DNA from: TMP-24 sp964600685
GTDB taxonomy: Bacteria > Pseudomonadota > Alphaproteobacteria > Rhodobacterales > Rhodobacteraceae
DNA length: 64,000 nt
Assembly (NCBI GenBank): GCA_964600685.1
Contig: CAZRKU010000001.1
Span: forward strand, 62,001-126,000
Direction of reading: 5' to 3'
In this document: one piece after another, positions 1 through 9,533 of the stretch
Position numbering within the stretch: position 1 is the stretch's first letter
How the letters are laid out: each line of letters starts with the position of its first letter
Position numbers and translations under genes: made by a program
The notes under the pieces: model-generated
The model's input: the letters and a program-made list of their open reading frames with translations, nothing else
Database searches by the model: none
Told to the model about the DNA's origin: nothing

Positions 1-141
1 CAAAAGGGCATGGCAACCGCCTACAGCGGACTGCGGTCCCTGCCTCCTGCCCGGACGATGCTGGTCCAGGTCGGACCGGCGTTCGAGATCGAGGCCGAAA
101 ACCCGTTGCGCGACGCAAGCAGAGCAAGGAAAGAAATATGA
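1..141 (+). CDS. 3' end of an unidentified gene (partial)
   Basis: Frame 1 is open from the window edge for 46 codons and stops with TGA at 139-141. The stop overlaps the ATG of the next gene (ATGA at 138-141), the usual sign of translational coupling. The visible tail is basic and ends in SRARKEI. It is too short to name. Its position at the head of a polysaccharide-type cluster suggests a glycan or sugar-metabolism protein, but that is inference only. Confidence 0.5.
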   Translation, partial: QKGMATAYSGLRSLPPARTMLVQVGPAFEIEAENPLRDASRARKEI

Positions 142-1181
142 TGAGATTCGCAATCGTCGGAGCCGGCGCAATCGCGCAACTGCGGAAGATGGCCATCGGC
201 ATGATGCCGGGCGCACGCCTTGCCGGGGTCTTCGACATCGTGCCGGAGCGGGCCGCGGCACTGGCCGGACAGGCCACGGTCTTCGGTTCGGTCGAGGCGC
301 TGGTCGCGTCGGAGGCGGTCGATGCGGTCATCATCTGCACGCCGCCGCATACCCATGCCGACATCGCCATCGCCGCGCTGGAGGCGGGAAAACATGTGAT
401 CGTCGAAAAACCGATGGCCAATTCGCTCGAGGCCGGCCGGCGCATGATCGCGGCGGCACGCAAGCATGGCCGGCTGCTGACCGTGGGCTTCAACCACCGC
501 TATTTCCCGGCGATCAAGGATCTCAGCGATGCCGTCACCTCGGGGGCCATCGGGACTTTGACCCATGTCAAGGGCTATGCCGGTCACGCCGGGCTGGCCG
601 AGTTCAAGGCGCCGTGGATGTATGACAAGCAGATCATGGGCGGCGGCGCGCTGATGGACAACGGTATCCACATGATCGACCTCGTGCAGCATGTCATGGG
701 GCCGGTGAGTTCGGTGTTCGGCAGGGTGCTGGACCGGACCTGGCAGATCGACCGGGTCGAGGACAATGGCTATGCGATCCTGACCGGAGCCGACGGCGTG
801 GTCGGCACGCTCGGCGCGAGCTGGACGGAGTGGAAGGGCTATCATTTCTTCGTCGAGGCCTATGGCACGCATGGCATGGCACGGGCCTATTACGCCCCGA
901 TGATGTCCACGATCATCACGCTCGACCGCCCCGGCGCAACGCCGCGCAAGAAGCGCAACTTCTACCTGCCGCTGATCTTGCGCGAGAAGTTCCGGGGCTG
1001 GCAATCCACCGCCGCCCAGACCCTGGCCGAGGAGATGACCGACTTCATCGCCCTCGCCGGGGGCGGCGACGGCGGCCGCATCGCCCGCGCCGAGGAGGGG
1101 TTCCGGGCGATCGAGATCGGCCATGCGGTCTATGCCTCGTCCGAAAGCGGGGCGCCCACGATTCTCGCCGACAGGGTGTAG
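138..1181 (+). CDS. Gfo/Idh/MocA family NAD(P)-dependent oxidoreductase
   Basis: This is a 347-residue sugar or inositol dehydrogenase-like enzyme. An N-terminal Rossmann fold begins IVGAGAIAQL (about residues 5-14), and the conserved EKP motif (VIVEKPM, near residue 93) marks the catalytic lysine region. The C-terminal alpha/beta domain contains GGGALMDNGIHMIDL, with the His and Asp typical of the family. The start codon overlaps the upstream stop and the next gene follows after 4 bases, so it sits inside an operon of polysaccharide genes. The likely role is oxidation or epimerisation of a nucleotide-sugar or free sugar; the substrate cannot be read from sequence. Confidence 0.85.
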   Translation: MMRFAIVGAGAIAQLRKMAIGMMPGARLAGVFDIVPERAAALAGQATVFGSVEALVASEAVDAVIICTPPHTHADIAIAALEAGKHVIVEKPMANSLEAGRRMIAAARKHGRLLTVGFNHRYFPAIKDLSDAVTSGAIGTLTHVKGYAGHAGLAEFKAPWMYDKQIMGGGALMDNGIHMIDLVQHVMGPVSSVFGRVLDRTWQIDRVEDNGYAILTGADGVVGTLGASWTEWKGYHFFVEAYGTHGMARAYYAPMMSTIITLDRPGATPRKKRNFYLPLILREKFRGWQSTAAQTLAEEMTDFIALAGGGDGGRIARAEEGFRAIEIGHAVYASSESGAPTILADRV

Positions 1182-1185
1182 CGGG

Positions 1186-2100
1186 ATGCCTGTTGCCGTG
1201 CCCCCGGCGCTCTCGGTCATTGTCATCGTCCGCGACCCGAACGATTCTCCGGCCGCGGTGCTCGATGCGCTCGACCGGCAGCGCAATGGCGACTCCGTCG
1301 AGATCATCGTCGCGGACGGAAGGCCAACGGACCTGTCGGGGCGGGCCGGCGAACCGCTGCCCGGATCGCCGGCGGTGATCCGCGCGCCCGGCCTCAACAT
1401 GCCGCGGCTGAAGGCGCGCGGCGCCGAGGCGGCGCGCGGCACGGCGCTGGCCTTCCTCGAACCGAAGGGCGTACCGCGCGATGGCTGGCTGGCCGCGGCG
1501 CGGCGCGGCCTGGCCGCGGCGCCGGGCGCCGCGCTTGGCGGCGCGGTGTTTCTCGATGCACCGGCGACCCCGGCCAATGCCGCGGCGTTCCTGTTCGAAT
1601 ATTCGGTCTTCTCGCCCGAACAGATGGCCCGGGGCGACACGGTCGATCTGCCGGGCAACAACATGGTGCTGCCGCGCGCCGCGCTGTTTGCCCATTGCGG
1701 CGACATCCTGGCCAGCGAGGGCCTGAACAAGCCCTTCTGCCAGCAGCGGCTGGTGGGCGCCGGCATCGCGCTGCGGATGCTGCCCGACATGCAGATCGGC
1801 ATGAAGACCGCCCACCGCATCGGCCCCCTCCTGCGCAGCCGGATGCGCTATGCCCGCTGCTTCGGCGGGACGCGGATCGCGCTCTGCGCCCCGCCTCGGC
1901 GCTGGCGCTACCGGCTGGGTTCGCCCGCCGTGCCGGTCCTGATCCTGGCCAAGCAGGTGCGCGGCATCGTCCGCGCCCGGCGGGTGCCGCGCGACGGCCG
2001 GGCGCTGGCGGCCTTCGCGGCCCTCTGCCTGGCCTGGGCCGCGGGTGAAATCCATGGATACTGGCGCGGCGCCGGAACGGCCTGCCGGGATCTCTACTGA
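1186..2100 (+). CDS. Family 2-like glycosyltransferase
   Basis: A 304-residue protein whose N-terminus (ALSVIVIVRDPNDSPAAV) is the opening beta strand of a GT-A nucleotide-sugar-binding fold, followed by VEIIVADGRPTD. The central part contains DTVDLPGNNMVLPRA, which resembles the acceptor-side region of GT2 enzymes, and the C-terminal third is rich in arginines and hydrophobics, suggesting membrane association. The ATG at 1186 is chosen because it lies 4 bases after the preceding stop and homology starts there; an in-frame start at 1123 would overlap the previous gene. It probably transfers a sugar during cell-surface glycan assembly. Substrate unknown. Confidence 0.75.
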   Translation: MPVAVPPALSVIVIVRDPNDSPAAVLDALDRQRNGDSVEIIVADGRPTDLSGRAGEPLPGSPAVIRAPGLNMPRLKARGAEAARGTALAFLEPKGVPRDGWLAAARRGLAAAPGAALGGAVFLDAPATPANAAAFLFEYSVFSPEQMARGDTVDLPGNNMVLPRAALFAHCGDILASEGLNKPFCQQRLVGAGIALRMLPDMQIGMKTAHRIGPLLRSRMRYARCFGGTRIALCAPPRRWRYRLGSPAVPVLILAKQVRGIVRARRVPRDGRALAAFAALCLAWAAGEIHGYWRGAGTACRDLY

Positions 2101-2142
2101 AACCGTCGCGCGCACCTGAAGCGGCCCAACAGAGGAACGAGG

Positions 2143-3174
2143 ATGGCGATCAACTGGAAATGCCCGGTCTGCCGCGGCCGATTGACCGAAGAAGCTGACG
2201 CAATCATCTGCGCCGCCTGCAACCGCCGCTATCCGATCGTCGCCGAGATCCCCGACTTCCGCGTCGACGCGCCGGCCTGGATCGACTTCGACCGCGACCG
2301 CGACCGCGCCCGGATCATCGACGAGATCGCGCGCACGCAGGGGCTCGAGGCGGCCATATTCGACGTCTTCCGCACCTCACGGCAGTTCAGCGAGGCAAAA
2401 TGCCGCTTCCGCACGCGCCAGGTGCTGGCGGGTGCGGACAAGTACGAAGCCCAGCTTGACGGCTGGATGGCGAAGATCCGGACCGCGCCGATCCTCGAGG
2501 TCGGCGTCGGGCCGGGCCAGCTCACCGTGGCGCTGGCCCGCCGCGGAATCGCGCCCCTCGGGATCGACGTCTCGCTCGAATGGCTGACGGTCGCCAAGCA
2601 CTGGATCCGCCAGCAGGGGGTCGAGCCCATGCTGGCCGGTGCGATGGCCGAACACCTGCCGCTCGGTGACGCTTCGGTGACCTCCTACGTTTCGCTCGAC
2701 GTGATCGAGCATGTCGGCGACCAGGGCCGCTATGTCGGCGAAATGGCGCGCGTCCTGATGCCGGGCGGCCACTTCGCGCTGGTGACACCGAACCGTTACA
2801 GCCTGTCCCCCGAACCGCATGTCGGTGTCTGGGGGGTCGGCTACCTGCCCCGCGCCTGGCAGGACCGCTGGGTGCGCCTGCGCGCCGGCGTATCCTACGA
2901 CTACAACCGCCTGCTCGGCGTCGGCGAGACCCGGCGGCTGTTCCGCGACAATGGCGGGCTGGTTCCCCGGATCGACTTTCCGCCGATCGCGGAGGCCGAG
3001 ATCAACCTCTTCCCGCCGCTGAAGGCCGGGCTGGCGCGCGCCTACAACCGGCTGTCGCGGACATGGCTGTTCCGCCGCGCCGCGCCCTATGGCGGGGCCT
3101 ATTACCGGGTGACCGGACAGAAACCCGCTGCAGCCGGGACGCTGCCGCCGCAGGCGGTCAGGGCGAAATCATGA
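2143..3174 (+). CDS. SAM-dependent methyltransferase with N-terminal zinc ribbon
   Basis: A 343-residue protein. It opens with a Trm112-like zinc ribbon: cysteines 7 and 10 (CPVC) and 23 and 26 (CAAC), then RRYPIVAEIPDFR. The class I methyltransferase core follows, with motif I ILEVGVGPGQL near residue 118, an acidic ribose-binding residue in IDVSLEW and YVSLDVIEHVGD around residue 185. The fused ribbon occurs in methyltransferases of glycan clusters. It overlaps the flippase gene downstream by 4 bases (ATGA). It may methylate a sugar or lipid intermediate of the surface polysaccharide. Confidence 0.8.
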   Translation: MAINWKCPVCRGRLTEEADAIICAACNRRYPIVAEIPDFRVDAPAWIDFDRDRDRARIIDEIARTQGLEAAIFDVFRTSRQFSEAKCRFRTRQVLAGADKYEAQLDGWMAKIRTAPILEVGVGPGQLTVALARRGIAPLGIDVSLEWLTVAKHWIRQQGVEPMLAGAMAEHLPLGDASVTSYVSLDVIEHVGDQGRYVGEMARVLMPGGHFALVTPNRYSLSPEPHVGVWGVGYLPRAWQDRWVRLRAGVSYDYNRLLGVGETRRLFRDNGGLVPRIDFPPIAEAEINLFPPLKAGLARAYNRLSRTWLFRRAAPYGGAYYRVTGQKPAAAGTLPPQAVRAKS

Positions 3175-4610
3175 TTGTCGTCGGCCTGATCCAGGTTCTC
3201 ATCCTTCTGGTCGCGCTCTTGCGCGCCAAGGCGCTCGCGCTGCTGCTCGGCCCCGAGGGGGTCGGCGTGATCGGAACGATCGACCAGCTTGTCGTCACCG
3301 TCACCCATATCAGCGCGCTTGGCATTCCCTACACCGCGATGAAGTTCATGTCCGCCGCGCGGGGTGCGGGGGCGGATGTGTTCCGCGACGTTTTCGCCGC
3401 CTTCGCGCGCCTGATCCTCTTGCTGGCGCTGGCGGTGCTGCTCCTCGGCGTCGCCGTCGTTCTACTCGCGCCGGGCCTCGCGGGCAGCCTTTCGGCCTAT
3501 CGCGCTGGCCTGCTGGCCGCTGCCTTCAGCGTGCCGGCGACCCTGGTGACGATCCTGATCGCGCATACGTTCGCAGCGGCGGAACGGCCGGGAGAGGCCG
3601 CGATCTACAATCTGGCCTTCGCCGGAACCGTCACCGCCGCCGCCCTGACCGGCGCCGTCAGCGGCGGTATCGCCGGCTTCTACATCGGTGCCGGTGCGGC
3701 GGGATTCGCGGTGATTCTGGCAGCGATGCTGCGGCTCAGGGCGTCGCTGGGGCTGACGGTCCTGCGCAAGGGCATCTCCATCCGCCGCGAACTGACGGAG
3801 CGGCCGCTGATCCTGCGCACCGCCCTGGCGGCCTATGTGTCGCTGGTTTCCGCCTCGGCGCTCTTGCTGATCGTCCGTTACGTGGTCATCGAAAGCCGCG
3901 GCGAGGCCGGAGCCGGATTCCTGCAGGCGGCGCTGGCGGTGGCGCTGAGCGTCGGTTCGATCCTGGCAACGCTGAACTCGCTCTATCTCGCCCCCAGCTT
4001 GAACCGGATCGCCCCGCCACAGGAAAAGTTCGACCGGGCGGCCAAATTCTCCAGCCGCATCGTGCTTTACATGGCGCTCGGCGGCATTCCGGTCGCGCTC
4101 TTTCCGGGGCTTGCCCTGTCGGTGCTCTACACCACAGCCTTCGTCGGCGCCGGCAGCGCGCTTGTCCTCTGCCTGATCTGGCAATTGCTATTCCAGCTCA
4201 ACACCACCTATGCGCAACTGCTGATCGGCATCGACCGGCCGCTGACCTCGACCCTGGCAACGCTTCTGTCGCTGCCGGTCGGCGCGGCGGTCGTCTTCCT
4301 TCTGGCGGAGCGGTGGGGCGAACTTGCCGCGCCGGTGGCGCTGATCGTCGCCGCGGCCACCGCCGCCGCCCTCATGATCCTGCTTCTGGTGCTGCGGGCC
4401 GGGATGCCGGTGCCCTGGGCGGTCCTCGCGCGGTTCGCCTGGGTCGCGGCCGCCATCGCTGGCGCCGCGGAATTTTTCGACCCGACGGTCGTGCTGCCGG
4501 ACCTGTCGGGCTGGGCGCTGCGGGCGGCCTATGCGCTGATCACGGTCGGCCTTACCTGGCTATCCATGCATCCCTGGGCGGGTCCTGGTCGCCGGCGACC
4601 CCACGAATAA
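3171..4610 (+). CDS. Polysaccharide flippase, MOP/Wzx-like
   Basis: A 479-residue integral membrane protein with about 12-14 hydrophobic helices over its whole length. The N-terminal part shows the MOP exporter pattern LLGPEGVGVIGTIDQ near residue 28 followed by a helix. The ATG at 3171 overlaps the methyltransferase stop; longer in-frame starts lie inside that gene. Wzx flippases move lipid-linked oligosaccharide units from the inner to the outer leaflet of the plasma membrane, which fits the glycosyltransferase and methyltransferase upstream. No polymerase or ligase is visible here, so the rest of the pathway must lie outside the window. Confidence 0.8.
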   Translation: MIVVGLIQVLILLVALLRAKALALLLGPEGVGVIGTIDQLVVTVTHISALGIPYTAMKFMSAARGAGADVFRDVFAAFARLILLLALAVLLLGVAVVLLAPGLAGSLSAYRAGLLAAAFSVPATLVTILIAHTFAAAERPGEAAIYNLAFAGTVTAAALTGAVSGGIAGFYIGAGAAGFAVILAAMLRLRASLGLTVLRKGISIRRELTERPLILRTALAAYVSLVSASALLLIVRYVVIESRGEAGAGFLQAALAVALSVGSILATLNSLYLAPSLNRIAPPQEKFDRAAKFSSRIVLYMALGGIPVALFPGLALSVLYTTAFVGAGSALVLCLIWQLLFQLNTTYAQLLIGIDRPLTSTLATLLSLPVGAAVVFLLAERWGELAAPVALIVAAATAAALMILLLVLRAGMPVPWAVLARFAWVAAAIAGAAEFFDPTVVLPDLSGWALRAAYALITVGLTWLSMHPWAGPGRRRPHE

Positions 4611-4760
4611 TGCCGATGGTGCCTGTGCGGCAGCAGGCGCGGTGCGGTCTGGCAGCGGGCCCGATATGGAAGCCCCTGCAAGCGGCTTGAGCGGGTTCGC
4701 GCGTGGGACGGGCGGGCCTTGCCCTTGTGGCTGCCGATATTGTCAAGGGCAAAGGCCAGG

Positions 4761-5702
4761 TCAGGCCTCAGGCATCCGTGTCGCAAGCGCGCCCTTGCGG
4801 GCCAGGACGAGACCGGCACCGACGCGATACATCATTCGCCCGCCGCGCGCCTGCACCTTGCGGCAATCGTCCCAGAAGGCCTGCTTCAGCCGCGCAAGCT
4901 CGTCCGTTGTCGCCCGCTGCATGAATTTCCGAGACCAGGTCGAAAGGGTCGTCTGAAGGTCCCAGAACTCCTCGATATCCCCGATCGTATATTCGGCGCC
5001 GTACCAGTCACTGCGCACGTCGGCGAAACCGGCCCCGCGCATGAGGTCCATGAGCCGGGGGATGGGATCGCGCCGGTCGGCCGACCAGGCGGCGATCATA
5101 GTTTCTTCCGTGGTCCGCAGATGTTGCCTGACCAGCCCGTCCAGATGCGCACTCGCGTGCAGCTCGCGCCCGGCTCTTTCGGCAATCACCCGGCGCACCA
5201 GAGCGATCGCACGGCCCATGCCAGCCATGGAAAACAGCGATGGGCCGCTGCCGATCGCGACGGCGACGCGCCCGCCCGGAGCCAGAATTCGAAACGCTTC
5301 GGCGACCGCCTTCTGAGGGTTCGGAAAATGGCTGAACGCATAGAGCGAAACATACCCGTCGAAACGTCCGTCAGGAAGGTCCAGCGCCTCGGCATCCCCC
5401 GCAAGAAACGTCACCTTTTCGGCGACGCCGGCGGAACGCGCACGGTCCCGGGCAATCTCCAGCATACCTTGCGAAAGATCGACGCCGACGATCGTCGTTC
5501 CCGTCCCCGATTGACGCGCGATCTCTCTGGAAACGACACCGGTGCCGCACCCCATGTCGATCACTGAAGTCCTGTTCGAAGGATCGATCGCCCGCGCCAC
5601 GGCCCTGGCAACACGGACCGTATATCTTTCAGCCAGATCGTCGAATGTCCCGGCAACGTGATCGTAGCTCTGCGCGTCGCGCCGCTTGTAATCGGATTCC
5701 AT
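4761..5702 (-). CDS. Class I SAM-dependent methyltransferase (UbiE/COQ5-like)
   Basis: A 313-residue methyltransferase with motif I VIDMGCGTGVVSREIA near residue 46, an acidic binding loop VGVDLSQGML, and FLAGDAEALDLPDG, as in methyltransferase domains of the UbiE/Methyltransf_11 type. The C-terminal 120 residues are an extension with no recognised motif. ATG 5702 is preferred over an in-frame GTG at 5714. It points away from the flippase operon and towards it tail-to-tail; the upstream region to 5911 is AT-richer and probably carries its promoter. The substrate is unknown; a glycan or lipid target is an inference from location. Confidence 0.75.
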   Translation of the reverse strand: MESDYKRRDAQSYDHVAGTFDDLAERYTVRVARAVARAIDPSNRTSVIDMGCGTGVVSREIARQSGTGTTIVGVDLSQGMLEIARDRARSAGVAEKVTFLAGDAEALDLPDGRFDGYVSLYAFSHFPNPQKAVAEAFRILAPGGRVAVAIGSGPSLFSMAGMGRAIALVRRVIAERAGRELHASAHLDGLVRQHLRTTEETMIAAWSADRRDPIPRLMDLMRGAGFADVRSDWYGAEYTIGDIEEFWDLQTTLSTWSRKFMQRATTDELARLKQAFWDDCRKVQARGGRMMYRVGAGLVLARKGALATRMPEA

Positions 5703-5911
5703 AATGAAACGCACCCATCAAAAACATGCGGAATCGTCAAGAACGCCCGGTTATTTGTCAAGATGAATCCATCACCGACCGTCGGGCGTCGACACACTTC
5801 CTTTCTCCGCAGGCGACAATGAGGCGGCGCAACCGCGATCTTGCATGGTAGCGCCGTCGAACGGCCGGGCACCGTCGCGCGGCGGGTCCGGTATGTGCCG
5901 CCTGCGACCGC

Positions 5912-6988
5912 TCAGGCGCGCAGCACCCGGCCGATCGTGCGCCGCCAGGCGTGGGTTCGCCGCTCGGTGAGCGAACCGATGGCGAGGATCGCGGCCAGGA
6001 CCAGACCTTGCAGCGCGGCAGATCGTGCCACGTCCCCCGGCAGGAACTGATAAAACTGCGCCGCGAGGTGCTGGAAGGGCCGGTGCAGCAGATAGATCGA
6101 GAATGTGTAGCCCGCGGCCCAGGTGATCGGCCGGCCGCACCGCACCAGAAATGATTCGGGCCCGAACCGCAACTGTCGTGCGGCCACGAAGCCCGACACC
6201 ACAAGCGCGGCAACGACGTAGTCGGTCACGAATGTCTTCGAATGGTCGAGCACCCCGATGCCCGGCAGCACCTGGCGGGCGTAATAGAACACCCGGCCGG
6301 GAATCGTCAGAAGGACGAAGGCCAGAAGCAGCGCCGGCGACAGCCAGAGCATCCAGCGGGCGATCCGGGCGCTGGGATATTCCAGGCCCGGCCTGCGGGC
6401 GAGCCAGACCCCGGCCCACCAGCAGGGCAGCAAGAGCAGGATGTTGGGGCCGCCCACCGCGGCGATGACGAGCGTCGCTGCAACCCGTATCCGGCCTGAG
6501 AGGAACCGGATGGCAGCGTAAAGCACATAGTAGAAGACTTCATAGTTCAGCGACCAGAACGGGCCGTTCCACGGCACGCCGATGCCCTGGAACCAGTCTT
6601 CGGACTGGAAGGTCAGCGTCGCGGCCAGCCGCCACCACTGGCCCCATTTCGCGATGAAGGTCTGCGCCTCGCCCGCGCCCTGCGACCATGCGTATCCCAG
6701 CGCGAGCGTGTAGCTGAGGACCATGGCCGGCAGCACGACCGAATAGATGCGCGCCGCGCGGTTGACGAGATAGCGGCGCAGCCCCGCATCCCGGTCGGTC
6801 GTGGATTCGATGATGAATCCGGAAAGCACGAAAAAGACGATCACTGCGACAGGGGCAAGTTCCAGAAGCCCCAGGCGCAGGTCGATCAGCCCGGAAACCT
6901 GGGCGTGCGCCAGCATGACGATCGTGGCGGCGAGCACGCGCACGAGGTCGAGATAGATCGACAGGCCGGGATCGATTCGCTGACGCAT
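5912..6988 (-). CDS. Acyltransferase 3 family membrane protein (OafA-like)
   Basis: A 358-residue polytopic protein of the acyltransferase_3 family. Typical signals are LDLVRVLAATIVMLAH with its conserved Arg and His in the first helix, FFVLSGFII about residue 50, and RYLVNRAARIYSVVLPAM. About ten hydrophobic helices follow. These enzymes acetylate or succinylate surface sugars. ATG 6988 follows a GAGGAA box; an in-frame TTG at 7018 is less likely. Placed between a methyltransferase and a Gfo/Idh/MocA enzyme on the same strand, it completes a set of glycan-decorating genes. Confidence 0.85.
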   Translation of the reverse strand: MRQRIDPGLSIYLDLVRVLAATIVMLAHAQVSGLIDLRLGLLELAPVAVIVFFVLSGFIIESTTDRDAGLRRYLVNRAARIYSVVLPAMVLSYTLALGYAWSQGAGEAQTFIAKWGQWWRLAATLTFQSEDWFQGIGVPWNGPFWSLNYEVFYYVLYAAIRFLSGRIRVAATLVIAAVGGPNILLLLPCWWAGVWLARRPGLEYPSARIARWMLWLSPALLLAFVLLTIPGRVFYYARQVLPGIGVLDHSKTFVTDYVVAALVVSGFVAARQLRFGPESFLVRCGRPITWAAGYTFSIYLLHRPFQHLAAQFYQFLPGDVARSAALQGLVLAAILAIGSLTERRTHAWRRTIGRVLRA

Positions 6989-7071
6989 GCTGTCGGCGTT
7001 CCTCGGTAGCCTTGCCAAGGTATCGTGCTTCGCCCCGCAGGCAAACCCCCGATTGCGGCGCGGCCGCCGGA

Positions 7072-8127
7072 TCAGACCGCCAGGGCCCGCCGTTCACCCC
7101 CGGACTCGGCGGAATCGTAGGCCGCCAGCATCAGCGCCAGCGTGTGGATATTGTCCGCCGCGCCGCAGGGCGGGGTGGCGCCGGTCTCGATCGCCGCGAC
7201 CATCTGGCCGAGCAGCTTGGCGGTCGAATGCGGGAAGAGGTCCAGCGGATCGGTGGCGAGCTTGCGGCGACGGTCGCCGCGCCAGAGCCAGGCCGAGGCG
7301 CTGGGCGCGAGGTCGAGCTGCGCATAGGGCCGCTTCGATCCGCCGCGGATGCCGAGCGCGACCTGCGCCTGGCCGCCAATGCGGGTCTCGACGCAGGCCT
7401 CGGTTCCGTCCAGCCGGATGTCGAGATAGCGGTGCGGCCCGCGCGACAGCCGGTCGAGCGTGATGTGCGCCACCCGGTCGCCGGAGAATTCGAGCTGGAT
7501 CAGGTTCAGATAGTCCGGCCCGTCCGGCCGTCCCGGCTTCGGCATCCGGGCCGAGATCGTCGACGGTTCCTCGCCGAAGAAATACCGGCAGAGGTCGAGC
7601 GCGTGGGTGCCGAACTCGAAGCAGGTGCGCTGGTTGCTTTCGCCGCGCCAGCCGCTTTCGGTGTGATCGGTGACGAAGAAGGTCTGGTTGATCGACAGGA
7701 AAAGCAGGTCGCCGAAATCCGGTCGGCCGATGGCCGCCCGCGCCGCCTCGTGCACGTTCATGAAACGGAACTCGTTGTTGACCACGACATGCCGGCCGGC
7801 CCGCTCTGCGGCCTCGATGACGGCGCGGCCTTCGCCGAGGGTCAGCACGAAGGGCTTTTCGCAGAAGACGTGGGTGCCGGCGTCAAGACATTCGCGGATC
7901 AGCCGGTAGTGGCTGTCGGGCGGCGTGACGATGGCGACGATGTCGGGCCTCGACCGCGCCAGCAGCGCCGCAAGGCTGTCGTGGACCGGGAAGGCGAAGC
8001 CGGACTTGTCGATGTCGGGGTCCACGCCGCCGACCAGTTCAAGCCGGTCGATCTTGCGGATCGCCGGCAGGTGGATCTTGCGCGCCGCCGCCCCCAGCCC
8101 GACCACGCCGATCGTCATCTTCTTCAT
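7072..8127 (-). CDS. Gfo/Idh/MocA family NAD(P)-dependent oxidoreductase
   Basis: A 351-residue dehydrogenase, clearly different from the one at 138. It has the Rossmann motif IGVVGLGAAARKIHL at residues 6-20, the HVFCEKPFVL motif near residue 93 with the catalytic-region Lys, and FEFGTHALDLCRYF in the C-terminal domain, in the position where the family places its conserved His. It lies upstream of the acyltransferase gene on the same strand with a gap of about 80 bases, so the two may be co-transcribed. It likely acts on a sugar or nucleotide sugar. Confidence 0.85.
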   Translation of the reverse strand: MKKMTIGVVGLGAAARKIHLPAIRKIDRLELVGGVDPDIDKSGFAFPVHDSLAALLARSRPDIVAIVTPPDSHYRLIRECLDAGTHVFCEKPFVLTLGEGRAVIEAAERAGRHVVVNNEFRFMNVHEAARAAIGRPDFGDLLFLSINQTFFVTDHTESGWRGESNQRTCFEFGTHALDLCRYFFGEEPSTISARMPKPGRPDGPDYLNLIQLEFSGDRVAHITLDRLSRGPHRYLDIRLDGTEACVETRIGGQAQVALGIRGGSKRPYAQLDLAPSASAWLWRGDRRRKLATDPLDLFPHSTAKLLGQMVAAIETGATPPCGAADNIHTLALMLAAYDSAESGGERRALAV

Positions 8128-8318
8128 CTGCGGATTCCGGTCTTGGTGTCTAAAAGGGCTTCAGGGCGCGGCGGCATGACACTGCAGGGACCACGGCAAT
8201 ACAAGCCCCCCGCGCCAGCGCCGGTGCGAATGATCGCGGCCTGTCGCCGCGGCGCTACAGTGGATGTGACCGCCCGTCGTGCGACGGTCTCTGTTCGGCC
8301 CCGCACGGCGGCAGGCCG

Positions 8319-9533
8319 CTAGAGCAGCGCGCGTGCCGTGCGCGCCACGGCGAAGGCGATCATGGCCAGTCCCAGCCATTTGCCCCAACCCATGCCCGCC
8401 CAGTAGTGGCCGAGGCGCGACCGTGGCGGGATCGTCTCCGACCGGTGTGACATGAACACCAGCCGTTCGGCATGGATCATCGCGCCGAGCGCGGCCAGCG
8501 CCGACAATCCGATACCGAACAGCAGCCACAGGAGCCGCGACGGCAGGCCGGCGAACGTGCCGTAGTGCATGACCCGCATCGCCTCGAAGATCCGCAAGCC
8601 CGCCCCCAGTTCCTCGGCGCGGTGGGCGGCGACGATGCCGAGGCCTGCCGGATCGAGATAGACCGAGTTGGCATTGGGCCGCGCCAGCCAGCCGTCGAGG
8701 TCGCCGCGCACGACGAGCGGCATGCCGGGCATCGCCGGCAGTTCGACCGTCGTCACCGCCAGCCCCGGAAATATCCCGCCCGCCATGGCCACCGCACGGT
8801 CGAGTTCGGCCCCGGAGAAAGCGACCGGCAGCGCCGTCGCAGGGGTCTCGGGCAGCCGGTTGTCGGCATAGAAGGCCGGACCGAGGCCCAGAAGCTCGGC
8901 CAGGAACCAAGCCGACGTCACCACCACCGGCACCAGGAATAGGACCGACCACGCCCCGACCAGCCGATGAAGGTCGCTCAGGAAGGCGCGCCGCCGCGCG
9001 CCGCGCCGCGGCAGGAGGAACAGCCCGCGATAGAACCTGCGGTAGAGCAGCAGGCTCGTCACCAGGATCGCCGCCAGCGGCAGCGCCATCAGCGCGACGG
9101 CAATCTGCACGTAGCGCGACCGCGAGGACAGGCCGCGATGAAACTCGCGCAGGAGCATCCTGACCGAGCTGGCGCGACCGACATCGTTGACCGCCGCGCG
9201 GTAGGGATCGACGAGGACCAGCCCGCGCGCGCCGTCTTCGGGATTGAGGATCAGGATCTGGTCGGCGAAACGGGCGCCAGGCATCCGCTGCACCGAGGTC
9301 ACGTCCCAGCCCGGCCGCGCCGCCCGCGCCGCCTCATAGCTCGACCCCAGCGACAGCTTGCCCTGTTCGGTCGGGACCGCGCGATGCGCCGGATTGACGA
9401 TCCAGTCGATCTCGGGGCTGAAGACCGAGGCGGTGCCGCTGACGAACAGATAGAGCAGGATGATCGAGAAGAACATGCCGACGAGCGAATGCCATTCGCG
9501 CACCGTTCGTGGCAGAGTCGGAAAACGGCGCAT
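8319..9533 (-). CDS. PepSY-associated transmembrane protein
   Basis: A 404-residue membrane protein of the PepSY-TM type (iron-regulated or reductase-associated membrane proteins). An N-terminal helix is preceded by the family signature REWHSLVGMFFS (residues 12-23), then comes a periplasmic PepSY-like segment and further helices near residues 140, 190 and 350, with the second signature LSDLHRLVGAWSV. ATG 9533 is chosen because the first helix and the WH motif follow at once; a 50-residue upstream extension in the same frame has no family character. Relatives often sit beside TonB receptors, but none is present here. Function is unproven; a role in transmembrane electron transfer or iron uptake is the family expectation. 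Confidence 0.75.
   Translation of the reverse strand: MRRFPTLPRTVREWHSLVGMFFSIILLYLFVSGTASVFSPEIDWIVNPAHRAVPTEQGKLSLGSSYEAARAARPGWDVTSVQRMPGARFADQILILNPEDGARGLVLVDPYRAAVNDVGRASSVRMLLREFHRGLSSRSRYVQIAVALMALPLAAILVTSLLLYRRFYRGLFLLPRRGARRRAFLSDLHRLVGAWSVLFLVPVVVTSAWFLAELLGLGPAFYADNRLPETPATALPVAFSGAELDRAVAMAGGIFPGLAVTTVELPAMPGMPLVVRGDLDGWLARPNANSVYLDPAGLGIVAAHRAEELGAGLRIFEAMRVMHYGTFAGLPSRLLWLLFGIGLSALAALGAMIHAERLVFMSHRSETIPPRSRLGHYWAGMGWGKWLGLAMIAFAVARTARALL

Noticed and set aside
21..1820. 599-codon minus-strand frame over the first cluster genes
   Set aside because: It is antisense to a clear Gfo/Idh/MocA gene and a glycosyltransferase gene and shows no motif.
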